The notes under the pieces are model-generated. The model worked only from the letters and a program-made list of their open reading frames with translations. It did no database searches and was not told where the DNA came from. Positions 50,943 through 64,000 of a stretch of DNA of 64,000 nucleotides are shown piece after piece; position 1 is the first letter of the stretch, and each line of letters begins with the position of its first letter. This stretch comes from Neocallimastix lanati (nom. inval.) (lineage: Eukaryota; Neocallimastigomycota; Neocallimastigomycetes; Neocallimastigales; Neocallimastigaceae): assembly GCA_016946835.1 (NCBI GenBank), contig JACVTC010000019.1, positions 1,541,001 through 1,605,000 on the forward strand, in the 5' to 3' direction. The translations under genes and the position numbers were made by a program.

Positions 50943-52274
50943 ATGAGAATAATAAACTTAGTAAGTGTTTTTTCATTTATGATTTCTATGACTTTAACTT
51001 CAATTATAAGAATGGATGATGCCAAAATATCTACTAAAATAGATACAGATAAAAATGAAGTTTTAACCTCGGGAATGATAGATCTTGATTTAGAAAATGG
51101 TATCAATTTAAAGAAACGTCAATATAGCGATCTTATTTTCAATAATTTTAAAATTAGTCCAAAAGAAGTTGAAGACAATGGTTATGATGATGTTATTTTC
51201 GGAAGCTCCAGTAGTTCTAAAGATAATAACGATGGTGATAGTAGTAGTAATAATGGAAGCAATGGTAATGTTGATAACGCTGGAAATAGTGGAAGTCATG
51301 GAGATGGTAATAATGATGATTCAAATAATTCAAATGGTGATAATTCTTCAAATAATAATAATAATAATGATAGCAATAATGATGATGGCTCCAATAATAA
51401 TGATTTAAATAGTAATTCTGGAAATATAATCGAAGATAATAATAACAATAATAAAACCCAAACTGTTTCTGTAACGGTAACAGAAGGATCAAAATCAACC
51501 ACTGTTTCAGTAAACGAATCAGCTACACCTGAACCTATCCCTGCACCTGCTACTACTACAAATTTATTTCCATCTACTACTAATGTTGTTGCAAACACTA
51601 ATGGAGTTGTTATGGAAGAAAATAAAAATGCAAAGATTAATTATTTGTCAACTCAATTTATTGTGATGTATTGTGTTTTAGGTGCAATTGGTTTATTTAT
51701 TCTTCTTCTTACCCTTATTGCACTTTTCAAAAGTCTTAAAAGAAACTTCGGTAAAGAAGATTTTAATGCACGTTTTAATAATAAAGTACCATCATATCAT
51801 GAGGATATGTATTTTAAGAATCAAGAAGCCAATTATATTTCTCAACCAAGACCAACTTATGATATGGGAGCAAGAAAAGTTTATAATCAATATGAACTTG
51901 AATACGGTAAAAATTCTAATAAAAATCAAAATAATCAAAATAATCAAAATAATCAAGAATATGACCAAAACTATCAACAAGGCTATGAAAATCAAAATTA
52001 TCAACAAGGGTATGATAACCAAAACTATCAACAAGGTTATGATAACCAAAACTGTCAACAAGGTTATGATAACCAAAACTGTCAACAAGGTTATGATAAC
52101 CAAAACTATCAACAAGGTTATGAAAACCAAAACTATCAACAAGATTATGATAACCAAAATTATCAACAAGGTTATGATAATCAAGAATATCAACAAAACT
52201 ATCAACAAGATTATGAAAATCAAGTATACCAAGAACAAAACAATGGTACTCAAGGACGTACTCAAAATCATTAG
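50943..52274 (+). CDS. Single-pass membrane protein with Asn/Ser-rich ectodomain and Gln/Asn/Tyr-repeat tail
   Basis: One exon, 443 residues. Residues 1-20 form a signal peptide. LKKRQ at 56-60 is a possible Kex2-type dibasic site. Residues about 88-170 are Asn/Ser/Asp/Gly low complexity, then a Thr/Ser/Pro-rich stalk (about 172-215), likely O-glycosylated. A single transmembrane helix at about 238-262 ends in KSLKR, a basic stop-transfer giving an outside-N, inside-C topology. The cytoplasmic tail (about 263-443) ends with about ten Tyr-Gln-Gln-Gly-Tyr-Asp/Glu-Asn-Gln-Asn repeats. The layout recalls fungal wall-stress sensors or mating/adhesion receptors, but no WSC or other domain is present, so function is unknown. 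The ATG at 50943 precedes the only signal peptide. Confidence 0.8.
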   Translation: MRIINLVSVFSFMISMTLTSIIRMDDAKISTKIDTDKNEVLTSGMIDLDLENGINLKKRQYSDLIFNNFKISPKEVEDNGYDDVIFGSSSSSKDNNDGDSSSNNGSNGNVDNAGNSGSHGDGNNDDSNNSNGDNSSNNNNNNDSNNDDGSNNNDLNSNSGNIIEDNNNNNKTQTVSVTVTEGSKSTTVSVNESATPEPIPAPATTTNLFPSTTNVVANTNGVVMEENKNAKINYLSTQFIVMYCVLGAIGLFILLLTLIALFKSLKRNFGKEDFNARFNNKVPSYHEDMYFKNQEANYISQPRPTYDMGARKVYNQYELEYGKNSNKNQNNQNNQNNQEYDQNYQQGYENQNYQQGYDNQNYQQGYDNQNCQQGYDNQNCQQGYDNQNYQQGYENQNYQQDYDNQNYQQGYDNQEYQQNYQQDYENQVYQEQNNGTQGRTQNH

Positions 52275-53173
52275 CAAGGAAACTAAGGGCGTTAAATTTA
52301 AAAATATATATATATATATATATATTTTTATTACATAATAATATATATAAAAGGAAAATATTATTTTTTAATAAATGAAGAAAATATAAAATAGAAAAAA
52401 TTGAAATTAATTGAAAAAACTTTAATAATAATATTAATTATAAAAATTAAATGAATTAAAATTTAACAAAAGCAATATATATATATAAATATATTTTACT
52501 ATAAAATATTCTAAAAAAAAAAAAGAAAAAGAAAAAGTATATATAATATTTTTACAATTATATTTTTATATTATTATTTAGAATAAAATACAATGGGTTA
52601 TAAAGTTAAGAGAAATATATATTTACATAAAATTAATTATTTTAAATTATTTATATATTATTATCATTATTATCATTAAATATTAATTTTTTCTTTATTT
52701 ATTATTAGAATTAGAACATATATTTATATTTAAAATTTTCCAATAAAAATTTTATTTTTTAATATTAAATAGATAGATAAATAAATAAATAAATAAATAA
52801 ATAAATTATCAAGCAAAAATTCGATCATAAAAATATTATATTATTTTTATTATTATTAATTATAATTTTTAAATTGTTTATAAATATGAATATATATTCA
52901 TATTTATAAACAATATATATATATATGATTTTATAATTTGAATATTTAATTCTAATTAAAGTATTGGTATAATGAATATTATTATGGTTATTCATTTTTC
53001 CTTTTTTTATCCCAAAGTCTTTTTTTTTTTATTAAAAGAAAAAAAAAAAAAAAAAAAAAAAATAGGAATAAATTTATTATATCAAATTAAAATAATAATA
53101 CATTAAAAATTGAAATTAATAATCTTATTGTATATTCGGTAGAGAGAGTGTGTGTGAAAAAAAAAAAAAAAGT
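52275..53173. other. A/T-rich spacer
   Basis: Contains (TA)n at 52303-52326, an ATAAATAAAT run at 52780-52805, an AAATATGAATATATATTCATATTT palindrome at about 52884-52909, and a long A-run at 53039-53062. No gene. Confidence 0.55.
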
Positions 53174-53800
53174 TCAATTATTTGTTGACGAAATTTGTAT
53201 TAATTTTTCTCTGATTATTGTTCCTTCTTGGTGGGACTTTAGTTTTAAATGAGCTACATTTCGATAGTGGGGAACAGAGACAATTAAATGAATTACTTTT
53301 CAAAGGTTCATCTGAGTCACCTGTTCCAAAAATTGTGGGCTTGGCGGAATTCTTAACAAGTGCAATACCTATCATAAGTAGTTCGTTTGAGCTATTATTT
53401 GATAGGTATTGCAAAATACCAAACTTATCCAAGAGCGTCGACGTCGTACTGATAAGGCATAATGATAATACAGGATCATCATCTATTTCTACGAAGGATG
53501 AATCTTGCCCTAGTAGTTCAATAAATGATGAATCCGTTGAGAGTTTAGTGGAAACCACACTATCTATTTTAAAGATATTACTTCTAGGTTTTATTTCTTT
53601 TTTATTTGTTAGGAAGGGAAAAATTCCCGCATAGTACAACTTGCCGAAATACATAGTATTTTCGAGCTTTTTTATTTTTTTATTTTTTATTTTTTTTATT
53701 TTTTAATTTTTTATTTTTAATTTCAAATGTACTTTTCACCTACATGTATTTTTTAAAATAAAATTTAATAAAGTTTTGGAAGTGTATTCTCTTCCCTGTC

Positions 53801-53848
<48 letters not shown>

Positions 53849-54385
53849 CTGATTATTCATGAGAAATCATTGAACATTACTAATGACAAAATGGAAGATT
53901 TTGATGAAAATATTAATTTTTACATGCTATGTCTCCTTCTTGGCGGAAATGCAGTATATGAAATCTTAAAAGATTGGTTCTGGGAAAGAAGGAGTGTTAC
54001 TTATAATATCTTTCAATCACTTTGGAGAGAGTCTTCTTTCCCAATTTCTTAATTCGTGCTGCATACGGAATTCTGTACTACTTATGTTTATTGTGATTTA
54101 GTGATTTTTACGCTGTGATCGATTTGTATACCATAAGACCTACCATTGTTAAGTGCCTCGATGTCGAAACTTTAAGGTAAAGAAGAGATTATGATATAGT
54201 TTTGAATGATATTTTTTATTCACATGGAGTTTATCATCGATGAATGGTGGGTTTGAAACCAGGCCATTTCATTCTCGAAACTCACAAAGTAGTTTTTTAA
54301 TTTTAATAAAAAAAAATTTCATGTATTTTATTTTCATGTATTCTTTTTAATTAATATTATTAAATAAAGTTTATTCTTAGTTTAA
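53174..54385 (+). mobile_element. D2: LINE family D 3' fragment, split by A3
   Basis: 53174-53219 plus 53858-54385 aligns with D1 (minus strand, about 38430-37990). It begins after an A-run with GTTCAATTATTTGTTGACGA. An intact small frame (53870-54052) encodes FYMLCLLLGGNAVYEILKDW, the C-terminal LLGG module shared by all three LINE families. The 3' UTR runs through TTCTCGAAACTCACAAAG and ends at the TAA microsatellite beginning near 54386. Confidence 0.75.
53220..53843 (+). mobile_element. A3: short 5'-truncated LINE family A copy inserted in D2
   Basis: It starts GTTCCTTCTTGGTGGG inside the YLFLLGG codons and keeps the A frame open to TAG near 53634. It carries the A 3' UTR with its hairpin and ends in a ~40-base poly(A). 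The 14-bp duplication TTTCTCTGATTATT flanks it at 53206-53219 and 53844-53857. Confidence 0.93.
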
Positions 54386-55689
<1,304 letters not shown>

Positions 55690-56640
55690 ATTTATATTAT
55701 ATTATTTAAATCAGTTAAACAATCAAACCACAAATTAATAGTGTTATTTCTATCACATTTAGTATCAATTAACTTTGTTTCAATATTTTTGTAGCGTTCA
55801 ATTAAGACACTGATTTCATTAGCTTTATTTATTGCTCTTTTTTTTATTTTCCAAATTCCTCTTATTTTTCTTTGATAATCATAATATGGTAAATGTTCAA
55901 GTTCATTTAATTTATCTATTAATTCATAATAAGATGGTATTGTTGGAAATAAATTATTTAAATAACTATTGATTCTGCAATTATAATATTATTGTTACAT
56001 GTATTAGCATTTTTTTTTTTTAATTTTTTAAATATTTTATATGTTTCTTGTTCTTTATTTTGTAATATTGCAAAAGAAGTAATGTAAAAACTATCTAATT
56101 CTTTAGGGTAAGTTCTTGTAATAAATATTCGATAACTAAATTTAGGGGCAATAAAAAATTACCATCAACAAATATATCATCATTATATTCCCTAAATAAT
56201 TTTACTTGAAAAGGAGATTGAAAAATTATTAAATTAATATTTTTTGAATATCATAAAATTTTCACCTCACTTTGTTTTATAATATTCAGATTCACTAGGA
56301 ATTTCAGTAAATGTTGTTACATTGGATGGTAGTTTTTATTTAAATTTCTTGATATTTGGGATTTAATTGAATTATATTCTGAACATATAAATCTCATTTC
56401 TTTATAATTTTTATTATATAGGGGTTTTATTTTTATACCAGAAGGAATTGAACTTTTTTTCAATTCCATCTTTAATTTTATGTTTCATTATAGATAGAAA
56501 TACATCGTATTCTTTTTCAGGATGATTATGTGAACTATTATATTTTAAGATTTCTTTCTTATCATTTAAAATAATAAAAGATTTACATTTATTTCTGTAC
56601 ATAAACTTTTGAATTATCTTTTCTTATATATGAAAAATTA
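55690..56640 (-). pseudogene. FLYWCH/MULE-type transposase remnant 2
   Basis: On the minus strand a frame at 56602-56414 encodes CKSFIILNDKKEILKYNSSHNHPEKEY, like the Cys/His part of a FLYWCH-type finger. Broken frames continue with IPSESEYYKTK (near 56290), IIFQSPFQVKLFREYNDDIFVDGNF (near 56215-56150, with the first catalytic Asp in VDG) and an LITRTYPKELDSFY-like stretch (near 56110). A C-terminal helical part (about 55975-55700) contains NNLFPTIPSYYELIDKLNELEHLPYYDYQRKIRGIW. Most of the DDE core after the first Asp is deleted. Same family as remnant 1. Confidence 0.65.
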
Positions 56641-56871
56641 AATTTATATTTTTTATTAATAATAATTTATTTTTTTCCTTTGTTAGACTCACTTAATAAT
56701 AAGATTTTTTTCCATTTCTATATTTTTATAAATATTTTTTAATTATATAATTAAAATTATTATATTAATTATCCAATATTATTCTAAATACTAATTTTGA
56801 AAAATTAGTTTTTCAATTATTTGTAAAAAAAAAATAAATAAATAAAGAATGCATTAGTAAGTACAAGTATA

Positions 56872-59800
56872 CAAAATAAAATAAAATAAAATAAAATAAA
56901 ATAAAATAAAATAAAATAAAATAAAATAAAATAAAATAAAATAAAATAAAATAAAATAAAATAAAATAAAATAAAATAAATATTGAATATGAATATAAAG
57001 TACAGATTGAATAAAATAAAATAAAATAAAATAAAATAAAATAAAATAAAATAAAATAAAATAAATATTGAATATGAATATAAAGTACAGATTGAATAAA
57101 ATAAAATAAAATAAAATAAAATAAAATAAAATAAAATAAAATAAAATAAATATTGAATATGAATATAAAGTACAGATTGAATAAAATAAAATAAAATAAA
57201 ATAAAATAAAATAAAATAAAATAAAATAAAATAAAATAAAATAAAATAAAATAAAATAAAATAAAATAAAATAAATATTGAATATGAATATAAAGTACAG
57301 ATTGAATAAAATAAAATAAAATAAAATAAAATAAAATAAAATAAAATAAAATAAAATAAATATTGAATATGAATATAAAGTACAGATTGAATAAAATAAA
57401 ATAAAATAAAATAAAATAAAATAAAATAAAATAAAATAAAATAAATATTGAATATGAATATAAAGTACAGATTGAATAAAATAAAATAAAATAAAATAAA
57501 ATAAAATAAAATAAAATAAAATAAAATAAAATAAAATAAATATTGAATATGAATATAAAGTACAGATTGAATAAAATAAAATAAAATAAAATAAATATTG
57601 AATATGAATATAAAGTACAGATTGAATAAAATAAAATAAAATAAAATAAAATAAAATAAAATAAAATAAAATAAAATAAATATTGAATATGAATATAAAG
57701 TACAGATTGAATAAAATAAAATAAAATAAAATAAATATTGAATATGAATATAAAGTACAGATTGAATAAAATAAAATAAAATAAAATAAAATAAATATTG
57801 AATATGAATATAAAGTACAGATTGAATAAAATAAAATAAAATAAAATAAAATAAAATAAAATAAAATAAAATAAAATAAATATTGAATATGAATATAAAG
57901 TACAGATTGAATAAAATAAAATAAAATAAAATAAAATAAAATAAAATAAAATAAAATAAAATAAATATTGAATATGAATATAAAGTACAGATTGAATAAA
58001 ATAAAATAAAATAAAATAAAATAAAATAAAATAAAATAAAATAAAATAAATATTGAATATGAATATAAAGTACAGATTGAATAAAATAAAATAAAATAAA
58101 ATAAAATAAAATAAAATAAAATAAAATAAAATAAATATTGAATATGAATATAAAGTACAGATTGAATAAAATAAAATAAAATAAAATAAATATTGAATAT
58201 GAATATAAAGTACAGATTGAATAAAATAAAATAAAATAAAATAAAATAAAATAAAATAAAATAAAATAAAATAAATATTGAATATGAATATAAAGTACAG
58301 ATTGAATAAAATAAAATAAAATAAAATAAATATTGAATATGAATATAAAGTACAGATTGAATAAAATAAAATAAAATAAAATAAAATAAATATTGAATAT
58401 GAATATAAAGTACAGATTGAATAAAATAAAATAAAATAAAATAAAATAAAATAAAATAAAATAAATATTGAATATGAATATAAAGTACAGATTGAATAAA
58501 ATAAAATAAAATAAAATAAAATAAAATAAAATAAAATAAATATTGAATATGAATATAAAGTACAGATTGAATAAAATAAAATAAAATAAAATAAAATAAA
58601 TATTGAATATGAATATAAAGTACAGATTGAATAAAATAAAATAAAATAAAATAAAATAAATATTGAATATGAATATAAAGTACAGATTGAATAAAATAAA
58701 ATAAAATAAAATAAAATAAAATAAAATAAAATAAAATAAATATTGAATATGAATATAAAGTACAGATTGAATAAAATAAAATAAAATAAAATAAATATTG
58801 AATATGAATATAAAGTACAGATTGAATAAAATAAAATAAAATAAAATAAAATAAAATAAAATAAAATAAAATAAAATAAAATAAAATAAAATAAAATAAA
58901 ATAAAATAAATATTGAATATGAATATAAAGTACAGATTGAATAAAATAAAATAAAATAAAATAAAATAAAATAAAATAAAATAAATATTGAATATGAATA
59001 TAAAGTACAGATTGAATAAAATAAAATAAAATAAAATAAAATAAAATAAAATAAAATAAATATTGAATATGAATATAAAGTACAGATTGAATAAAATAAA
59101 ATAAAATAAAATAAAATAAAATAAAATAAAATAAATATTGAATATGAATATAAAGTACAGATTGAATAAAATAAAATAAAATAAAATAAAATAAATATTG
59201 AATATGAATATAAAGTACAGATTGAATAAAATAAAATAAAATAAAATAAAATAAATATTGAATATGAATATAAAGTACAGATTGAATAAAATAAAATAAA
59301 ATAAAATAAAATAAATATTGAATATGAATATAAAGTACAGATTGAATAAAATAAAATAAAATAAAATAAAATAAATATTGAATATGAATATAAAGTACAG
59401 ATTGAATAAAATAAAATAAAATAAAATAAAATAAATATTGAATATGAATATAAAGTACAGATTGAATAAAATAAAATAAAATAAAATAAAATAAATATTG
59501 AATATGAATATAAAGTACAGATTGAATAAAATAAAATAAAATAAAATAAAATAAATATTGAATATGAATATAAAGTACAGATTGAATAAAATAAAATAAA
59601 ATAAAATAAAATAAATATTGAATATGAATATAAAGTACAGATTGAATAAAATAAAATAAAATAAAATAAAATAAATATTGAATATGAATATAAAGTACAG
59701 ATTGAATAAAATAAAATAAAATAAAATAAAATAAATATTGAATATGAATATAAAGTACAGATTGAATAAAATAAAATAAAATAAAATAAAATAAATATTG

Positions 59801-60165
59801 AATATGAATATAAAGTACAGATTGAATAAAATAAAATAAAATAAAATAAAATAAATATTGAATATGAATATAAAGTACAGATTGAATAAAATAAAATAAA
59901 ATAAAATAAAATAAATATTGAATATGAATATAAAGTACAGATTGAATAAAATAAAATAAAATAAAATAAATATTGAATATGAATATAAAGTACAGATTGA
60001 ATAAAATAAAATAAAATAAAATAAATATTGAATATGAATATAAAGTACAGATTGAATAAAATAAAATAAAATAAAATAAATATTGAATATGAATATAAAG
60101 TACAGATTGAATAAAATAAAATAAAATAAAATAAAATAAAATAAAATAAAATAAAATAAATATTG
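56872..60165 (+). repeat. Satellite array, left arm (~45 units)
   Basis: A 30-bp segment containing GAATATGAATATAAAGTACAGATT recurs about 45 times, separated by variable numbers of ATAAA pentamers (roughly 4 to 20). From about 59160 to 59940 the units are uniformly 60 bp. There is no coding capacity. Confidence 0.97.
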
Positions 60166-60350
60166 AATGTAATAATATAAAAGTACTAATATATAAAATA
60201 AAATAAATATTGAATGTAATAATATAAAAGTACTAATATATAAAATAAAATAAATATTGAATGTAATAATATAAAAGTACTAATATATAAAATAAAATAA
60301 ATATTGAATGTAATAATATAAAAGTACTAATATATAAAATAAAATAAATA
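60166..60350 (+). repeat. Four variant 47-bp satellite units at the array centre
   Basis: TATTGAATGTAATAATATAA-type units with AAAGTACTAATATATAAAATAAAATAAA are repeated four times without change. They share TATTGAAT and AAAGTAC with the main core but are otherwise distinct. Confidence 0.93.
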
Positions 60351-60590
60351 TTTATCATTATTTTTTATTAAAGAATATTAAAGACAATTTATTTTTAAAA
60401 ATAAAATTATTTATTTAATTATATATGTTAGAAAGTAAAAAAATCATTTATATTTAATAATTTTATTAACAAACAATAATATTGTTTTATATATTAAATT
60501 ACATCATCAATTGAATACAATAAAAATGTAAAAAATTTTCATTTCTAAAACATTGATCTGTAATATTCTTTAATAAAAAATTATTAGATA
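60351..60590. other. Unique A/T-rich spacer at the satellite symmetry centre
   Basis: About 240 bp of non-repetitive A/T DNA separates the two opposing arms. No gene or palindrome is recognised in it. Confidence 0.7.
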
Positions 60591-63500
60591 TTTATTTTAT
60601 TTTATTTTATTCAATCTGTACTTTATATTTATATTTCTACTATTTATTTTATTTTATTTTATTAAATCTGTACTTTATATTCATATTTCTACTATTTATT
60701 TTATTTTATTTTATTAAATCTGTACTTTATATTCATATTTCTACTATTTATTTTATTTTATTTTATTAAATCTGTACTTTATATTCATATTTCTACTATT
60801 TATTTTATTTTATTTTATTAAATCTGTACTTTATATTCATATTTCTACTATTTATTTTATTTTATTTTATTAAATCTGTACTTTATATTCATATTTCTAC
60901 TATTTATTTTATTTTATTTTATTAAATCTGTACTTTATATTCATATTTCTACTATTTATTTTATTTTATTTTATTAAATCTGTACTTTATATTCATATTT
61001 CTACTATTTATTTTATTTTATTTTATTAAATCTGTACTTTATATTCATATTTCTACTATTTATTTTATTTTATTTTATTAAATCTGTACTTTATATTCAT
61101 ATTTCTACTATTTATTTTATTTTATTTTATTAAATCTGTACTTTATATTCATATTTCTACTATTTATTTTATTTTATTTTATTAAATCTGTACTTTATAT
61201 TCATATTTCTACTATTTATTTTATTTTATTTTATTTTATTAAATCTGTACTTTATATTCATATTTCTACTATTTATTTTATTTTATTTTATTAAATCTGT
61301 ACTTTATATTCATATTTCTACTATTTATTTTATTTTATTTTATTAAATCTGTACTTTATATTCATATTTCTACTATTTATTTTATTTTATTTTATTAAAT
61401 CTGTACTTTATATTCATATTTCTACTATTTATTTTATTTTATTTTATTAAATCTGTACTTTATATTCATATTTCTACTATTTATTTTATTTTATTTTATT
61501 AAATCTGTACTTTATATTCATATTTCTACTATTTATTTTATTTTATTTTATTTTATTAAATCTGTACTTTATATTCATATTTCTACTATTTATTTTATTT
61601 TATTTTATTAAATCTGTACTTTATATTCATATTTCTACTATTTATTTTATTTTATTTTATTAAATCTGTACTTTATATTCATATTTCTACTATTTATTTT
61701 ATTTTATTTTATTAAATCTGTACTTTATATTCATATTTCTACTATTTATTTTATTTTATTTTATTAAATCTGTACTTTATATTCATATTTCTACTATTTA
61801 TTTTATTTTATTTTATTAAATCTGTACTTTATATTCATATTTCTACTATTTATTTTATTTTATTTTATTAAATCTGTACTTTATATTCATATTTCTACTA
61901 TTTATTTTATTTTATTTTATTTTATTAAATCTGTACTTTATATTCATATTTCTACTATTTATTTTATTTTATTTTATTAAATCTGTACTTTATATTCATA
62001 TTTCTACTATTTATTTTATTTTATTTTATTTTATTAAATCTGTACTTTATATTCATATTTCTACTATTTATTTTATTTTATTTTATTTTATTAAATCTGT
62101 ACTTTATATTCATATTTCTACTATTTATTTTATTTTATTTTATTTTATTAAATCTGTACTTTATATTCATATTTCTACTATTTATTTTATTTTATTTTAT
62201 TTTATTAAATCTGTACTTTATATTCATATTTCTACTATTTATTTTATTTTATTTTATTAAATCTGTACTTTATATTCATATTTCTACTATTTATTTTATT
62301 TTATTTTATTAAATCTGTACTTTATATTCATATTTCTACTATTTATTTTATTTTATTTTATTAAATCTGTACTTTATATTCATATTTCTACTATTTATTT
62401 TATTTTATTTTATTAAATCTGTACTTTATATTCATATTTCTACTATTTATTTTATTTTATTTTATTAAATCTGTACTTTATATTCATATTTCTACTATTT
62501 ATTTTATTTTATTTTATTTTATTAAATCTGTACTTTATATTCATATTTCTACTATTTATTTTATTTTATTTTATTAAATCTGTACTTTATATTCATATTT
62601 CTACTATTTATTTTATTTTATTTTATTTTATTAAATCTGTACTTTATATTCATATTTCTACTATTTATTTTATTTTATTTTATTTTATTAAATCTGTACT
62701 TTATATTCATATTTCTACTATTTATTTTATTTTATTTTATTTTATTAAATCTGTACTTTATATTCATATTTCTACTATTTATTTTATTTTATTTTATTTT
62801 ATTAAATCTGTACTTTATATTCATATTTCTACTATTTATTTTATTTTATTTTATTAAATCTGTACTTTATATTCATATTTCTACTATTTATTTTATTTTA
62901 TTTTATTAAATCTGTACTTTATATTCATATTTCTACTATTTATTTTATTTTATTTTATTAAATCTGTACTTTATATTCATATTTCTACTATTTATTTTAT
63001 TTTATTTTATTAAATCTGTACTTTATATTCATATTTCTACTATTTATTTTATTTTATTTTATTAAATCTGTACTTTATATTCATATTTCTACTATTTATT
63101 TTATTTTATTTTATTTTATTAAATCTGTACTTTATATTCATATTTCTACTATTTATTTTATTTTATTTTATTAAATCTGTACTTTATATTCATATTTCTA
63201 CTATTTATTTTATTTTATTTTATTTTATTAAATCTGTACTTTATATTCATATTTCTACTATTTATTTTATTTTATTTTATTTTATTAAATCTGTACTTTA
63301 TATTCATATTTCTACTATTTATTTTATTTTATTTTATTTTATTAAATCTGTACTTTATATTCATATTTCTACTATTTATTTTATTTTATTTTATTTTATT
63401 AAATCTGTACTTTATATTCATATTTCTACTATTTATTTTATTTTATTTTATTAAATCTGTACTTTATATTCATATTTCTACTATTTATTTTATTTTATTT

Positions 63501-64000
63501 TATTAAATCTGTACTTTATATTCATATTTCTACTATTTATTTTATTTTATTTTATTAAATCTGTACTTTATATTCATATTTCTACTATTTATTTTATTTT
63601 ATTTTATTAAATCTGTACTTTATATTCATATTTCTACTATTTATTTTATTTTATTTTATTAAATCTGTACTTTATATTCATATTTCTACTATTTATTTTA
63701 TTTTATTTTATTAAATCTGTACTTTATATTCATATTTCTACTATTTATTTTATTTTATTTTATTAAATCTGTACTTTATATTCATATTTCTACTATTTAT
63801 TTTATTTTATTTTATTAAATCTGTACTTTATATTCATATTTCTACTATTTATTTTATTTTATTTTATTAAATCTGTACTTTATATTCATATTTCTACTAT
63901 TTATTTTATTTTATTTTATTTTATTAAATCTGTACTTTATATTCATATTTCTACTATTTATTTTATTTTATTTTATTTTATTAAATCTGTACTTTATATT
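60591..64000 (-). repeat. Satellite array, right arm in inverted orientation (~64 units, runs off the window)
   Basis: Units of 52 bp (three spacer pentamers) or 57 bp (one extra) carry AATCTGTACTTTATATTCATATT, the reverse complement of the left-arm core. They also contain TCTACTATTTATTTTATTTTA, absent on the left. The array is more regular than the left arm and is cut by the window end. Confidence 0.97.

Noticed and set aside
56872-64000. CRISPR-like alternation of repeats and spacers
   Set aside because: The 'spacers' are pentamer runs, not unique sequences, and the genome is eukaryotic.

Overview
The window is extremely A/T-rich eukaryotic DNA. Its genes have short GT-AG introns and homopolymer-rich intergenic DNA. 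One gene encodes a CotH-kinase protein ending in two fungal (CBM10-type) dockerins, and another encodes a secreted, bacterial-looking carbohydrate-esterase-like enzyme. Together these point to an anaerobic gut fungus (Neocallimastigomycota). That assignment is inferred from gene content and base composition; no database search was possible.

Host genes. There are five: (1) a Nab2/ZC3H14-type CCCH zinc-finger poly(A)-RNA-binding protein in four exons (2989-4388, +). (2) A low-complexity Ala/Gly, Asn/Gln/Ala and Gly-Tyr-Gly-Pro protein in two exons (21058-22481, +), with a decayed duplicate at about 45.4-46.7 kb. (3) A secreted alpha/beta-hydrolase esterase (29861-31309, -), with an internally deleted pseudogene copy at 32914-33512. 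(4) A three-exon secreted CotH/double-dockerin protein (40847-43517, -), a likely cellulosome component. (5) A single-pass membrane protein with an Asn/Ser/Asp-rich outer region and a Gln/Asn/Tyr-repeat tail (50943-52274, +). The esterase and CotH genes fit a plant-fibre-degrading secretome; no operon-like organisation is expected or seen.

Mobile DNA fills much of the rest. From 4.8 to 19.2 kb lies a nest of endonuclease/reverse-transcriptase LINEs of two related families, called A and B here. An old A fragment (A0) was hit by a truncated A copy (A1). A1 was later split by a truncated B copy (B1, 12-bp target duplication). A short A copy (A2, 13-bp duplication) landed in the same target motif as A1. 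A near-complete but mutated B copy (B2) and the 5' half of another A copy (A4) follow. A third LINE family (D) is present at 38.0-40.3 kb (-) and 53.2-54.4 kb (+), the latter split by a short A copy (A3, 14-bp duplication). There are also two tRNA-like SINE copies (24.6-26.7 kb, -), two decayed FLYWCH/MULE transposase remnants (27.0-27.6 kb + and 55.7-56.6 kb -), a decayed Ty1/copia pol (36.6-37.8 kb), and a ~410-bp inverted-repeat element (48.5-48.9 kb).

The right end (56.9-64.0 kb) is a satellite array. About 3.3 kb of units sharing a 24-bp core, spaced by A/T pentamers, is followed by four variant 47-bp units and a ~230-bp unique spacer. The same core then continues in inverted orientation to the window edge. 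It is a very large head-to-head inverted satellite and the most unusual structural feature of the window.
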